From JBBQTU01 sp038213005 (GTDB lineage: Bacteria; Planctomycetota; Phycisphaerae; Tepidisphaerales; Tepidisphaeraceae), in assembly GCA_038213005.1 (NCBI GenBank), contig JBBQTU010000122.1:1-12683 (forward strand): a stretch of DNA of 12,683 nucleotides, written 5' to 3'. The notes beneath the pieces were generated by a model. That model was given only the letters and a program-made list of their open reading frames with translations, did not search any database and had not been told where the DNA came from. A program made the position numbers and the translations under genes. Below, piece after piece: positions 1-6,274 of the stretch. How positions within the stretch are numbered: position 1 is the stretch's first letter; every line of letters begins with the position of its first letter.

Positions 1-207
1 GTTGATTCGAATGCTTTGCTGGCCGGCCCGATTCCCTTTCAGCGACTCAAGCCGGTTTCCCGGAGGCGAGCGCATATCTTCCAGATGCCCGGCGCTGGCT
101 AGAACCTCCAGCTTCCGCCTCGCAACTCGCTCGATTGCACGAAATCGCCTGACCACCTCATCGTTCGCGAGGCTCTGCGTATCGCGGCATCGGAAGCTTC
201 GGATCAT
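1..207 (-). CDS. higB: HigB-type RelE/ParE-family toxin, 3' end cut by window edge
   Basis: The minus strand reads open from an ATG at 207-205 to the window edge, giving 69 residues that begin MIRSFRCRDTQSLAND. The order RRFRAI..A.RKL..L..A..LEDMR.PPGNRLE.LKGNR.GQ.SIRIN is the HigB (RelE/ParE superfamily) signature. Family members are about 92 residues, so roughly 20 C-terminal residues lie outside the window, as would the usual downstream antitoxin gene higA. HigB toxins are ribosome-dependent mRNA endonucleases. An in-frame TGA lies four codons upstream of the ATG, which fixes this as the first possible start. There is no usefully spaced Shine-Dalgarno, and a -10-like TATGAT ends 8 nt before the ATG, so the message may be leaderless. 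The family call is firm; whether the toxin is complete and active cannot be judged. Confidence 0.78.
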   Translation of the reverse strand, partial: MIRSFRCRDTQSLANDEVVRRFRAIERVARRKLEVLASAGHLEDMRSPPGNRLESLKGNRAGQQSIRIN

Positions 208-215
208 CCCTTTGA

Positions 216-235
216 ATCATACCGTTCGGCATGAT
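216..235. promoter_or_regulatory. Palindromic operator overlapping the higB -10
   Basis: ATCATACCGTTCGGCATGAT is an inverted repeat in which 16 of 20 positions are symmetric; the arms are ATCATnCCG and CGGnATGAT. It covers the -10 of the higB promoter. HigBA operons are autorepressed by HigA binding palindromes at the promoter, so this is the expected operator position. The function is inferred from symmetry and location. Confidence 0.5.
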
Positions 236-243
236 ATGTGCAA
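216..243 (-). promoter_or_regulatory. Candidate higB promoter
   Basis: Read on the minus strand, TTGCAC (243-238), a 16-nt spacer and TATGAT (221-216) resemble a sigma70-type promoter with a good -10 (5/6) and a weak -35 (3/6). The -10 ends 8 nt before the higB ATG, which would put the transcription start almost on the start codon. Sequence resemblance only. Confidence 0.45.
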
Positions 244-290
244 CGGCATAAAACAAACGGCTCATCGCGTGCGCCACTGGCAATGCTGAG

Positions 291-575
291 ATGGCGGCGC
301 GGCGGCTACAGACAATTGCGGGCCTGGCGTCCCTGGAGCTTGGCGAAGCCGTCGTGACCCTGGCGGAGAAACTCGTGGCATATGGCGGCCTGCCACGCAG
401 AGCGGCAAACGATGCCTTGCACGTGGCGGTCGGACCCGCCTGGCGCGTGGACTATCTGGTCACGTGGAACTGCACCCACATCGCCAACGCCACCACGCGC
501 AGAACCATGGAACAGATTGTCCTTGCCTCGGGCTTGCCGTTCCCTGTAATATGTACCCCAGAGGAACTGCAGTGA
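291..575 (+). pseudogene. VapC/PIN-domain toxin, N-terminal half missing
   Basis: These 94 residues match the C-terminal part of a PIN-domain (VapC-like) family of about 160 residues. They contain the AARRL...IAGL..LEL stretch, the NDALHVAV acidic motif (D41), the DYLVTWNC.HIANA motif (D54, N60) and the ending PVICTPEEL. The N-terminal part, which carries the first catalytic Asp and the IYIETS-like start of the fold, is absent. The reading frame is closed by a TAA at 249-251, and the space upstream is taken by higB on the other strand. Family-like residues (GNAE) continue a few codons upstream of the ATG, which argues for truncation rather than a true start at 291. Intact members are Mg-dependent ribonucleases; this one lacks part of the active site and is probably dead. 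It overlaps the next gene by 4 nt (GTGA). Confidence 0.65.
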
Positions 576-739
576 CGAAGGATCCGATGATCACCGAGAT
601 TCGACAATTCCGGGACAAATACGCCCGAAAGCATGGCTACTCCATTCGAGCCATTGCTGAAGATCTGAAAGGTTTCAGCGTTCCCAAAGCCATCCAGCCC
701 ACGAAGTGCGCCAGGCCCACAAGAAAGATTGCCCACTGA
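572..739 (+). CDS. Small protein partnered with the PIN gene (putative antitoxin)
   Basis: A 55-residue protein starts at GTG 572, which overlaps the stop of the PIN gene as GTGA, and a well-placed GAGGA (561-565) lies 6 nt upstream. It begins VTKDPMITEIRQFRDKYARKHGYSIRAIAEDL. Proteins of this type (KDPIV.E.R..R...A..HGYDIRAI...) commonly follow PIN-domain genes of this family in the same overlapping arrangement and are presumed antitoxins. The N-terminal 35 residues fit well; the tail is basic and ends ARPTRKIAH. With its toxin partner truncated, it may be a relic or may act on related toxins. The function is inferred from context. Confidence 0.5.
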   Translation: MTKDPMITEIRQFRDKYARKHGYSIRAIAEDLKGFSVPKAIQPTKCARPTRKIAH

Positions 740-815
740 TCTCTGCCGGGCGACGGACCGTGCCATGGGAAGCGTGGTGATTGTTCGCCGCTGAGAGGAA
801 GCCACACCGACTCTG

Positions 816-824
816 TGCTATCCT
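816..824 (+). promoter_or_regulatory. Possible extended -10 for hflX
   Basis: TGCTATCCT (TGn plus a TATCCT hexamer) lies 35 nt before the hflX start. No convincing -35 is seen at 16-18 nt spacing, which an extended -10 promoter can tolerate. Weak evidence. Confidence 0.25.
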
Positions 825-859
825 TTAACTGAACGGTTGATCCATTTGCGGAGACTCTC

Positions 860-2212
860 TTGGCCGACCTCAAACGAACGAAGATGACTGTCCAGCAGGA
901 ACGCGTGATTCTGGTCGGCATGATCCTGCCCAAGTCCACCGCCGATCCACGCGACCCGCTCGGTGAACTCGCCTCGCTCGCCAAGACCGCCGGCGGCCGG
1001 GTGGTCGGCCAGGTCCTGCAGAAGCGCCCCACCGTCAACGCCAGCACCTACATCGGCAGCGGTAAGGTCAAGGAAGTCGCCGCCCTCTGCCTGAAGGAAG
1101 ACGCCGATGTCGTCGCCTTCGACAACGACCTCTCGCCCGCCCAGATCGGTGCCCTGGAGCGCATCATCAACAAGGAACTGGGCATCAGCTACCAGAAAGG
1201 CGTGAAGGTCCTCGATCGCTCCGAACTGATCCTGGACATCTTCGCCACCCGCGCCCAGACCAGCGAAGCCAAGCTCCAGGTCGAGCTGGCCCAGATGGAA
1301 TACACCTATCCCCGCCTCACCAGCCTCTGGGGCCACCTCGAACGCATCGCCAGCGGCACCAAGGCTGGCATCGGCGCCCGCGGCCCCGGCGAGATGCAAT
1401 TGGAAATCGACCGCCGACTCGTCCGCAAACGCATCGCCGCCCTGAAAGCCGACATCGAGAAGATCCAGGAGCGAAAGAGCCGCCTGGTCGCCCAGCGCAA
1501 CCGCGAAAACTACACCGTCTGCATTGTCGGCTATACCAACGCCGGTAAGAGCACGCTGTTTAACACCCTCACCGCCGCCGGCACTTACGCCGACGACAAG
1601 CTCTTTGCCACCCTGGACACCAAAACCCGCGCCTGGAAGCTTGAGCGCGGCGAGAGCGTCCTGCTCTCCGACACCGTCGGCTTCGTCCGCGACCTGCCCC
1701 ACAAGCTGGTTGCCAGCTTCAAGGCCACCCTCGAAGAGGCCGTCCACGCCGACCTGCTCCTGCACGTCCTGGATGTGGGGCACCCCCACGCCCAGCAGCA
1801 ATTCCAGAGCGTCCACGAGGTGCTCAAGGAGATCGGTGCCGACGGCAAGCCCGAAATCCTGCTCCTGAACAAGATCGACACCCCCGAAGGTGAAGAAGCC
1901 TACCCCGTCTGGCGGGCCTTGCATCCCGATGCCGTGCCCATCAGCGCCAAGACCGGCGCCGGCGTCGACCAGATGCACGCCGCCGTCCAGAAATTCGTCC
2001 GCGGCCAGCAGGTCCGCGTCCAGCTCGCCACCGATCAGGCCAGCGGCAAACTCCTGGCCTTCCTCGAGGCCAACTCACGCATCGAAGATCGCCAGTACGA
2101 TGAGCACCGCGTGCGCCTGACCATGATCATGGGCCGTCGCCTCTTCCATGACCTCACCGCCAACCAGCAGGTGGAAATCATCTCCTCCAAGCCCCTGGAG
2201 CCCGAAACCTGA
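860..2212 (+). CDS. hflX: GTPase HflX
   Basis: This 450-residue protein is a full-length HflX, an Obg-HflX superfamily GTPase that binds the 50S subunit, splits stalled or hibernating ribosomes and is linked to heat stress. The N-terminal HflX domain runs to about residue 180 and contains STYIGSGKV.E and the GARGPGEMQLE signature (172-182). A helical linker (about 183-212) leads to the G domain: G1 GYTNAGKST (224-232), the TLDTKT switch region (251-256), G3 DTVGF (271-275), G4 NKID (337-340) and G5 SAK (362-364). The C-terminal domain continues to the end. The TTG at 860 is chosen because GGAG (850-853) sits 6 nt upstream; an ATG at 884 (MTVQQERV) is possible but has no comparable site. Codons are strongly C-ending. 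It stands alone, 119 bp before the next gene. Confidence 0.95.
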   Translation: MADLKRTKMTVQQERVILVGMILPKSTADPRDPLGELASLAKTAGGRVVGQVLQKRPTVNASTYIGSGKVKEVAALCLKEDADVVAFDNDLSPAQIGALERIINKELGISYQKGVKVLDRSELILDIFATRAQTSEAKLQVELAQMEYTYPRLTSLWGHLERIASGTKAGIGARGPGEMQLEIDRRLVRKRIAALKADIEKIQERKSRLVAQRNRENYTVCIVGYTNAGKSTLFNTLTAAGTYADDKLFATLDTKTRAWKLERGESVLLSDTVGFVRDLPHKLVASFKATLEEAVHADLLLHVLDVGHPHAQQQFQSVHEVLKEIGADGKPEILLLNKIDTPEGEEAYPVWRALHPDAVPISAKTGAGVDQMHAAVQKFVRGQQVRVQLATDQASGKLLAFLEANSRIEDRQYDEHRVRLTMIMGRRLFHDLTANQQVEIISSKPLEPET

Positions 2213-2331
2213 CCGACCGTAATCGCCCGATTCAACCTCTTGGCCCGGCCGTGGTATCACATTGCAGTCCCGGACTGATGTAGATCGCCGGGCTTTGGTC
2301 GACTCACAGCGGTTCTTCACAAGGCGCGCGG

Positions 2332-4476
2332 ATGTTTCTCAACCTCATCATGCTGACCGGGCTGGCAGGGGTGAGCGTCCCGATCATCCTCCACCTGCTC
2401 AGCCGTGCACGCTACAAGACCGTCGACTGGGGCGCGATGATGTTCCTTCTGGGAACCGATCGCAAACAGCGACGCAATTCCCGCATCCGCCAGTGGCTCC
2501 TGCTGGCCCTGCGGATGCTCCTGATCGCCCTGGTCTCCATCGCCCTGGCCCGGCCGCTGCTCAAGAAGTCGCTCTCCATCGGCGGCGGCCAGGTCTCAAC
2601 GGTCCTGATCATCGATCGCTCGGCATCCATGTCCATCAAGGAGAACGACCAGGTGCGCATGGACGCCGCCAAGACGGCCGCGATCCAGATTCTCTCCCGC
2701 CTGCAGCGCGGCGATGAAGTCACGCTGCTCACCACCGGCGACAGTAGCGCCGAGGCGCGCCCCACCACCGACCTGCAGGCACTCGCCCGCTCCATCGCCG
2801 ACCTGCAGCCCGCGCGCGGATACGCCGACATGGCCGCCACCCTCGCCAAGGCCGCCGAGGTCCTGGAACGCAGCACCTCCGTCAATCGCGAAGTCTATAT
2901 CGTCTGCGACCGCCAGAAAGTCAGTTGGAACGGCGTCGATACTGCATGGTCATCCACGTGGAAAAAGCGGCTGTCTCAGCAGACCATCCGGCCGCGCATT
3001 GCCATGGTCCCGGTGGGCGGACAGGAAACCGCCAACGTCGCCGTCGAGGCGTTCGAGATCACCAACCCGCCGCTTGCCCTCCACCAGCCAGCCGAGATTG
3101 AGGTGAGAGTCCACAACTTCGGCGCCAACCCCGTCGGCGACATCGCGCTGCAAGTCAAAGAGGGCGACCGGTCCGTGCTCAGTACCAGCCTGACCCTCGC
3201 CGCCGGCGCCTCCATGGTCCTGCGTACCCAGACCAGCTTTGACAAGATCGGCCCCCACGTGCTCACCGCCAGCATCGACTCCGCTGGCTTCGTCCTGGAC
3301 GACTCGCGCGACCTGGCCCTTGTCGTGGGCGATCCCGTCCCCGTCCTGATCATCAGCGGCGACGAACGCGGCGGAGCGTTCCGGCGCGAGTCGGACTTCC
3401 TTCACCTCGCTCTGGCTCCCTACGCGATGTCCGGCCAGAAAGGGACCGACCCCACCACCGTCCAGGTGCTCACCACCGACCACTGGCCGCGCCTGGATGT
3501 GACGCGCAATCCCGTGGTCGTCCTGGCCAACGTCCCGCAGGTCACCGAAGCGCAGGCCGCCGAACTGGAACAGTATGTCTACAGCGGCGGCGGGCTGATC
3601 GTCACCATGGGCAACCTCGTCCAGGCGCGCTCCTACAACAACCTCCTCTACAAAGATGGCGCAGGCATCCTCCCGGCCGAACTGGACGACAGCTCATCAC
3701 CCCAGGCCACCAGCCCCAGCACGATCCTGGGCGTCGATCTCAACCACCCCATGCTCAGGTTCCTGCGCGACCGCCCCGACCCCGTCCCCGTAGCCAGCAT
3801 CACCCGCCGCTTCCCCACCCGTCAGGCCAAGCCCGAATCACACACCCTGATTACCCTGGCCAACGGACAGCCACTGCTGCTCGAAGCACGCGCCGGCCGC
3901 GGCCGCGTCCTGCTGCTCACCACCACCGTCAACGCCGATTGGACCTCACTGCCGCTCACGGGGTTCTATCTCCCGCTGATGCAGTCGGCGGTGAAGTACA
4001 TGGCAACCGGCAATCTGCCCGAGCTCAACGTCCCCTGCGGCACCCCTATCGCATTCACCGTCACCGATCTCGCCAGCGACGCCCCGCCCGCCATCACGCT
4101 GCCCGACGGCCGGGTCGATCACATGGGAGTGCAAGCCACTTCCGCCGCCACCGAGCTCAATTACGCCTGGACCGCACTGCCCGGCCGATACACCGTCGAT
4201 GCCAGAATCGGCAAGCAGGACCGCAAGTGGGTCTTCGTCGCCCAGCCCCCGACGACCGAGTCCGACCTGACTCCCCTGGATGACTCGCGCCTCACCGAAC
4301 TGCATGACCAGGCCGACCTGGAAGTCCTCGACTCAGCGCGAAGCGACTTCGCCCAGGCCGTCGGCGCCGGGCGAAAAGGCCGCGAATTGTGGCTCCCCCT
4401 GCTGCTGGCCGCCATCGCCGTCGGCATCGGCGAAATGGTCCTCACCCGCTCCTGGGCTCAGCGCGAAAAGAACTGA
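2332..4476 (+). CDS. BatA-like membrane protein with VWA domain
   Basis: A 714-residue membrane-anchored protein. Residues 1-75 form the BatA/aerotolerance N-terminal region: a hydrophobic segment at about 3-22, the LLSRARYK.VDWGAM.FL motif, then RNSRIRQWLLLALRML leading into a second membrane segment (54-74). A von Willebrand A domain follows with an intact MIDAS start DRSAS (95-99). Residues about 237-332 look like a CARDB/Ig-like beta domain, and about 335-560 resemble a glutamine-amidotransferase-like fold (VLIISGDE near 337, YSGGGLIVTMG near 416). A third hydrophobic segment (686-704) sits just before the end, leaving a short basic tail. The domain order is typical of planctomycete VWA/BatA proteins, which often sit with moxR and DUF58 genes; here none is adjacent. 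The exact role is unknown. AAGG (2321-2324) is a modest ribosome site. A diverged second copy of its last codons and downstream DNA lies at 11878. Confidence 0.8.
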   Translation: MFLNLIMLTGLAGVSVPIILHLLSRARYKTVDWGAMMFLLGTDRKQRRNSRIRQWLLLALRMLLIALVSIALARPLLKKSLSIGGGQVSTVLIIDRSASMSIKENDQVRMDAAKTAAIQILSRLQRGDEVTLLTTGDSSAEARPTTDLQALARSIADLQPARGYADMAATLAKAAEVLERSTSVNREVYIVCDRQKVSWNGVDTAWSSTWKKRLSQQTIRPRIAMVPVGGQETANVAVEAFEITNPPLALHQPAEIEVRVHNFGANPVGDIALQVKEGDRSVLSTSLTLAAGASMVLRTQTSFDKIGPHVLTASIDSAGFVLDDSRDLALVVGDPVPVLIISGDERGGAFRRESDFLHLALAPYAMSGQKGTDPTTVQVLTTDHWPRLDVTRNPVVVLANVPQVTEAQAAELEQYVYSGGGLIVTMGNLVQARSYNNLLYKDGAGILPAELDDSSSPQATSPSTILGVDLNHPMLRFLRDRPDPVPVASITRRFPTRQAKPESHTLITLANGQPLLLEARAGRGRVLLLTTTVNADWTSLPLTGFYLPLMQSAVKYMATGNLPELNVPCGTPIAFTVTDLASDAPPAITLPDGRVDHMGVQATSAATELNYAWTALPGRYTVDARIGKQDRKWVFVAQPPTTESDLTPLDDSRLTELHDQADLEVLDSARSDFAQAVGAGRKGRELWLPLLLAAIAVGIGEMVLTRSWAQREKN

Positions 4477-4552
4477 CCCACGCCGCAGTCAATCAATGGC
4501 AGCCAATGGCATGTTGGCGCACAAGTCAAATGCCACGGTATCACGCTTTGGC
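4435..4552 (+). repeat. Direct repeat, copy 1 (BatA tail and downstream DNA)
   Basis: This segment covers the last 14 codons of the BatA-like gene (MVLTRSWAQREKN, stop) and 76 bp downstream. It recurs, diverged and interrupted, at 11878-12119. Aligned by eye over about 74 positions from CCACGCCGC to GCTTTG, around 61 are identical with one single-base gap. Only the end of the coding sequence is repeated. Confidence 0.7.
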
Positions 4553-4558
4553 CCTTTA

Positions 4559-4579
4559 TCGTTTCTCGTTTCTCGTTTC
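4559..4579 (+). repeat. TCGTTTC heptamer, three tandem copies
   Basis: Three perfect head-to-tail copies of TCGTTTC lie between the convergent BatA-like and HEPN-like genes. No strong terminator hairpin is visible in this 139-bp gap. Confidence 0.8.
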
Positions 4580-4615
4580 CGACGCCGCCGCAGCCGGTGC
4601 TGGAGCATGAGCAGC

Positions 4616-5143
4616 CTACGGATAGACCAGATCGAGCGCATCTAGGACTTGTCGAAGGCCCGGGACCAGCAAGCCCGCGCAATTCCGGATTCGTTTTATT
4701 TCGCCGGCCGTGAACGCGCCCTCGTCCGATGGGGCGCGCCAGTCTGCCGGTGAGTGCTGGAATGGATACTCGTGATTTCGCCTTGCCAGCGTTCCTCGTG
4801 CTGGATATTCCGGCACAAACGAATCCAGTAGGCTAATCTGCTCCACGACGGAGACCGTGAAGAGTCGACGCAACTTGTTGAGCAGATGGCGAGTGTCGCT
4901 TGACGCAGGGAAACCGCCAAGCACGGTGGCGTAACGAGCGACTCCATGGCGTCGATCTGATGGGCTGCTAACCAACCCGGCAGCATTGAGCTTGTCAAGC
5001 ACGCCCTTGACCGACTTCTCAACGCACTGCTGATACTTGGAGATGGCCTGACAACGCGTTCGGGCGTCTGGGGCATTGTCAATGCGTATGGCGGTACGGA
5101 GATCCGACTCTGCCTGCTGCATCCAAGCTTGAGGGAGAGTCAT
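4616..5143 (-). CDS. HEPN-like protein
   Basis: A 175-residue protein with a HEPN-like layout. The N-terminal helix (PQAWMQQAESDLRTA, 4-18) is followed by a second helix AISKYQQCVEKSVKGVLDKL (33-52), matching the usual W...AE.DL.aA and h.aQQaaEkalKall pattern, with a conserved-type His at 66 (RRHGVARY). A VPEYPARG...NHEYPF segment (110-128) resembles the LYIPTRYPDA stretch before the last helix in HEPN proteins. Many HEPN proteins are RNases or toxins with an R-x4-6-H motif; I do not find a clean one, so the enzymatic role is open. The ATG at 5143 overlaps the stop of the upstream gene as ATGA, implying translational coupling. Codon use is less C-biased than in hflX or the batA-like gene. No nucleotidyltransferase (MNT) partner is present. 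Confidence 0.5.
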   Translation of the reverse strand: MTLPQAWMQQAESDLRTAIRIDNAPDARTRCQAISKYQQCVEKSVKGVLDKLNAAGLVSSPSDRRHGVARYATVLGGFPASSDTRHLLNKLRRLFTVSVVEQISLLDSFVPEYPARGTLARRNHEYPFQHSPADWRAPSDEGAFTAGEIKRIRNCAGLLVPGLRQVLDALDLVYP

Positions 5144-5547
5144 CTGATTTTTTCCCAGAGCCGCTTGCCTTTCGCGTCAGCATATATCACGCTCGCACTG
5201 CCAGCCGTGCGTGCGGCACCCAGTTCCCGGACTGCTTTCCAACGATCGCGAACCGCCTCATCAAGTTCGGTCGGATTGGTCAGAACCATGCGCAAGTTGG
5301 TTCCAGAAGGCAATGGGATCGCCGGGGTTGAGCCATAGCCAAATTCAAAAAGCCTTCCTTTAGGCTCCACGGCATCCCCACCAAAACCGTCGAGGACCTC
5401 GAAAAGAAAGACATCTCGCTTTGATCGGCCCGGCGGAGCGAAATAAACGGCCAGCCGCAATCGCTGCTTATTCAACTTACGATGCTGTTGCACAAGGCTC
5501 CGAACCTGCGGTTTGAAATCCGGATATGTGTCAATCGCTGCCACCAT
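5140..5547 (-). CDS. Unrecognised protein, partner of the HEPN-like gene
   Basis: A 135-residue protein that I cannot assign to a family. It has a basic N-terminal helix (QVRSLVQQHRKLNKQRLRLAV), then a beta-rich centre with FAPPGRSKRDVFLFEVLDGFGG and RLFEFGYGSTPAIPLPSGTNLRMVLTNPTE, then a helical region ELDEAVRDRWKAVRELG and a basic end RLWEKIR. No signal peptide or membrane segment is seen. The ATG at 5547 is preferred over a TTG at 5553 because GTGGA lies 6 nt before the ATG and would touch the TTG. It is the first gene of a two-gene operon with the HEPN-like gene (4-nt overlap), a layout seen in toxin-antitoxin and small defence modules. That role is inference only. Confidence 0.55.
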   Translation of the reverse strand: MVAAIDTYPDFKPQVRSLVQQHRKLNKQRLRLAVYFAPPGRSKRDVFLFEVLDGFGGDAVEPKGRLFEFGYGSTPAIPLPSGTNLRMVLTNPTELDEAVRDRWKAVRELGAARTAGSASVIYADAKGKRLWEKIR

Positions 5548-5809
5548 GTTCAATCCACGATAGCGTCAACAACTGTCTTCGTCCAGCGGGGAATCAAACA
5601 GGAGGGAATCAAACAGGACGCGATTGGACGCGATTCATAGGCATAAAACTCGCGCATCTGACCCCCTCAACCGCACGTAACTCCTTAGCAAAACTGATCT
5701 CCCGACCCCCTCCCTCCACCCCTTAAAAGCATGCGCTTCTGGCCCATCGGATCGCACGTAAGTCTGTCCAAGATGGGAGCGGCCGCGTGGGCCGGCCGAG
5801 CATCCGTGT
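5548..5809. other. Gene-free repeat-rich intergenic stretch
   Basis: 262 bp without a supported gene, between the minus-strand operon start at 5547 and the end of crtO. It holds a 15-bp tandem repeat (5589-5618), then two CGCGATT units and a segment around 5640-5668 whose reverse complement reads GGGGTCAGATGCGCGAG. These look like debris of dispersed intergenic repeats. The stretch 5700-5725 is pyrimidine-rich (CCCTCCCTCCACCCC). No clear terminator for crtO was found. Confidence 0.5.
5589..5618 (+). repeat. 15-bp perfect tandem duplication
   Basis: The unit GGGAATCAAACAGGA occurs twice head to tail (5589-5603 and 5604-5618). It is followed by CGCGATTGGA and CGCGATTCAT, a second short partial duplication. 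Two copies without spacers do not make a CRISPR array. Confidence 0.85.
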
Positions 5810-6274
5810 TCATCGGCGTTCATTGGTGAGGCGAATGCGATTGTAGCGCTGGGTGACGATGCAGGGGAGGTTCGCCAGCAGGCCATAGACGACCATGATC
5901 GCCATCGCCCAGGGCGGATTCCAGAGGCAGAACACGGGGGCAGCCAGCAGCATTGCCCAGTGGGCGGCCTCGCCGCGGCGACACTCCAGGAGCAAGCGGG
6001 CGCGCCAGGCCGGATCGCGGTGGTTGAGGCGCGACTTGGCAGCGCCGTGGCCGAGCCAGGCGGCGCCGTCAGGAAGCAGATGCTTCCAGCGTCGGATTGC
6101 CAGGAGGTGCTCGTAGACGGTGAGCTCAAGGCCCAGAGTGGGAAAGCAGGGGAGTCGCCGAACTCGGTGCGGTTGGAGTTGGAGAAACATCCAGGCGATG
6201 CTGAGGTGAATCACCGGCCAGCCCAGGACATTGAGGGCAATGATCCACCAAGTTGGGAGGTTAAGAAGCGGCAT
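5810..6274 (-). CDS. crtO: CrtO-type carotenoid glycoside acyltransferase
   Basis: A 154-residue membrane protein of the glycosyl-4,4'-diaponeurosporenoate acyltransferase (CrtO) family; S. aureus CrtO is about 165 residues. Family motifs are present: YEHLLAIRRWKHLLPDG (54-70), CRRGEAAHW (98-106), LWNP (117-120) and NLPCIVTQRYNRIRL (135-149). Hydrophobic segments lie at about 9-30 and 107-141. By family it attaches a fatty acyl group to the sugar of the glycosylated C30 carotenoic acid, the last step, at the membrane. The ATG at 6274 is chosen because the family sequence begins there (MPLLNLPTWW) and GGA precedes it; the frame is open upstream but that part lies over crtQ. The start overlaps the end of crtQ by 14 nt. 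It is the last gene of the crtP-crtQ-crtO operon. Confidence 0.85.
   Translation of the reverse strand: MPLLNLPTWWIIALNVLGWPVIHLSIAWMFLQLQPHRVRRLPCFPTLGLELTVYEHLLAIRRWKHLLPDGAAWLGHGAAKSRLNHRDPAWRARLLLECRRGEAAHWAMLLAAPVFCLWNPPWAMAIMVVYGLLANLPCIVTQRYNRIRLTNERR

Noticed and set aside
2..289. Plus-strand open frame of 95 codons at the left edge
   Set aside because: Composition is random-like, and the minus strand of the same DNA encodes a clear HigB sequence.
818..1978. Long minus-strand open frame opposite hflX (386 codons)
   Set aside because: Low-complexity Gly/Val/Asp-rich translation typical of the antisense of a C-ending GC-rich gene; hflX is unambiguous.
4477..4615. Rho-independent terminator between the convergent genes
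   Set aside because: No stable stem followed by a T-run on either strand; the TCGTTTC repeats are not a hairpin.
4616..5547. Classic HEPN-MNT toxin-antitoxin pair
   Set aside because: The partner lacks the GSx(n)DxD nucleotidyltransferase motif expected of MNT.
5589..5618. Possible CRISPR array
   Set aside because: Only two 15-bp units with no spacers and no cas genes.
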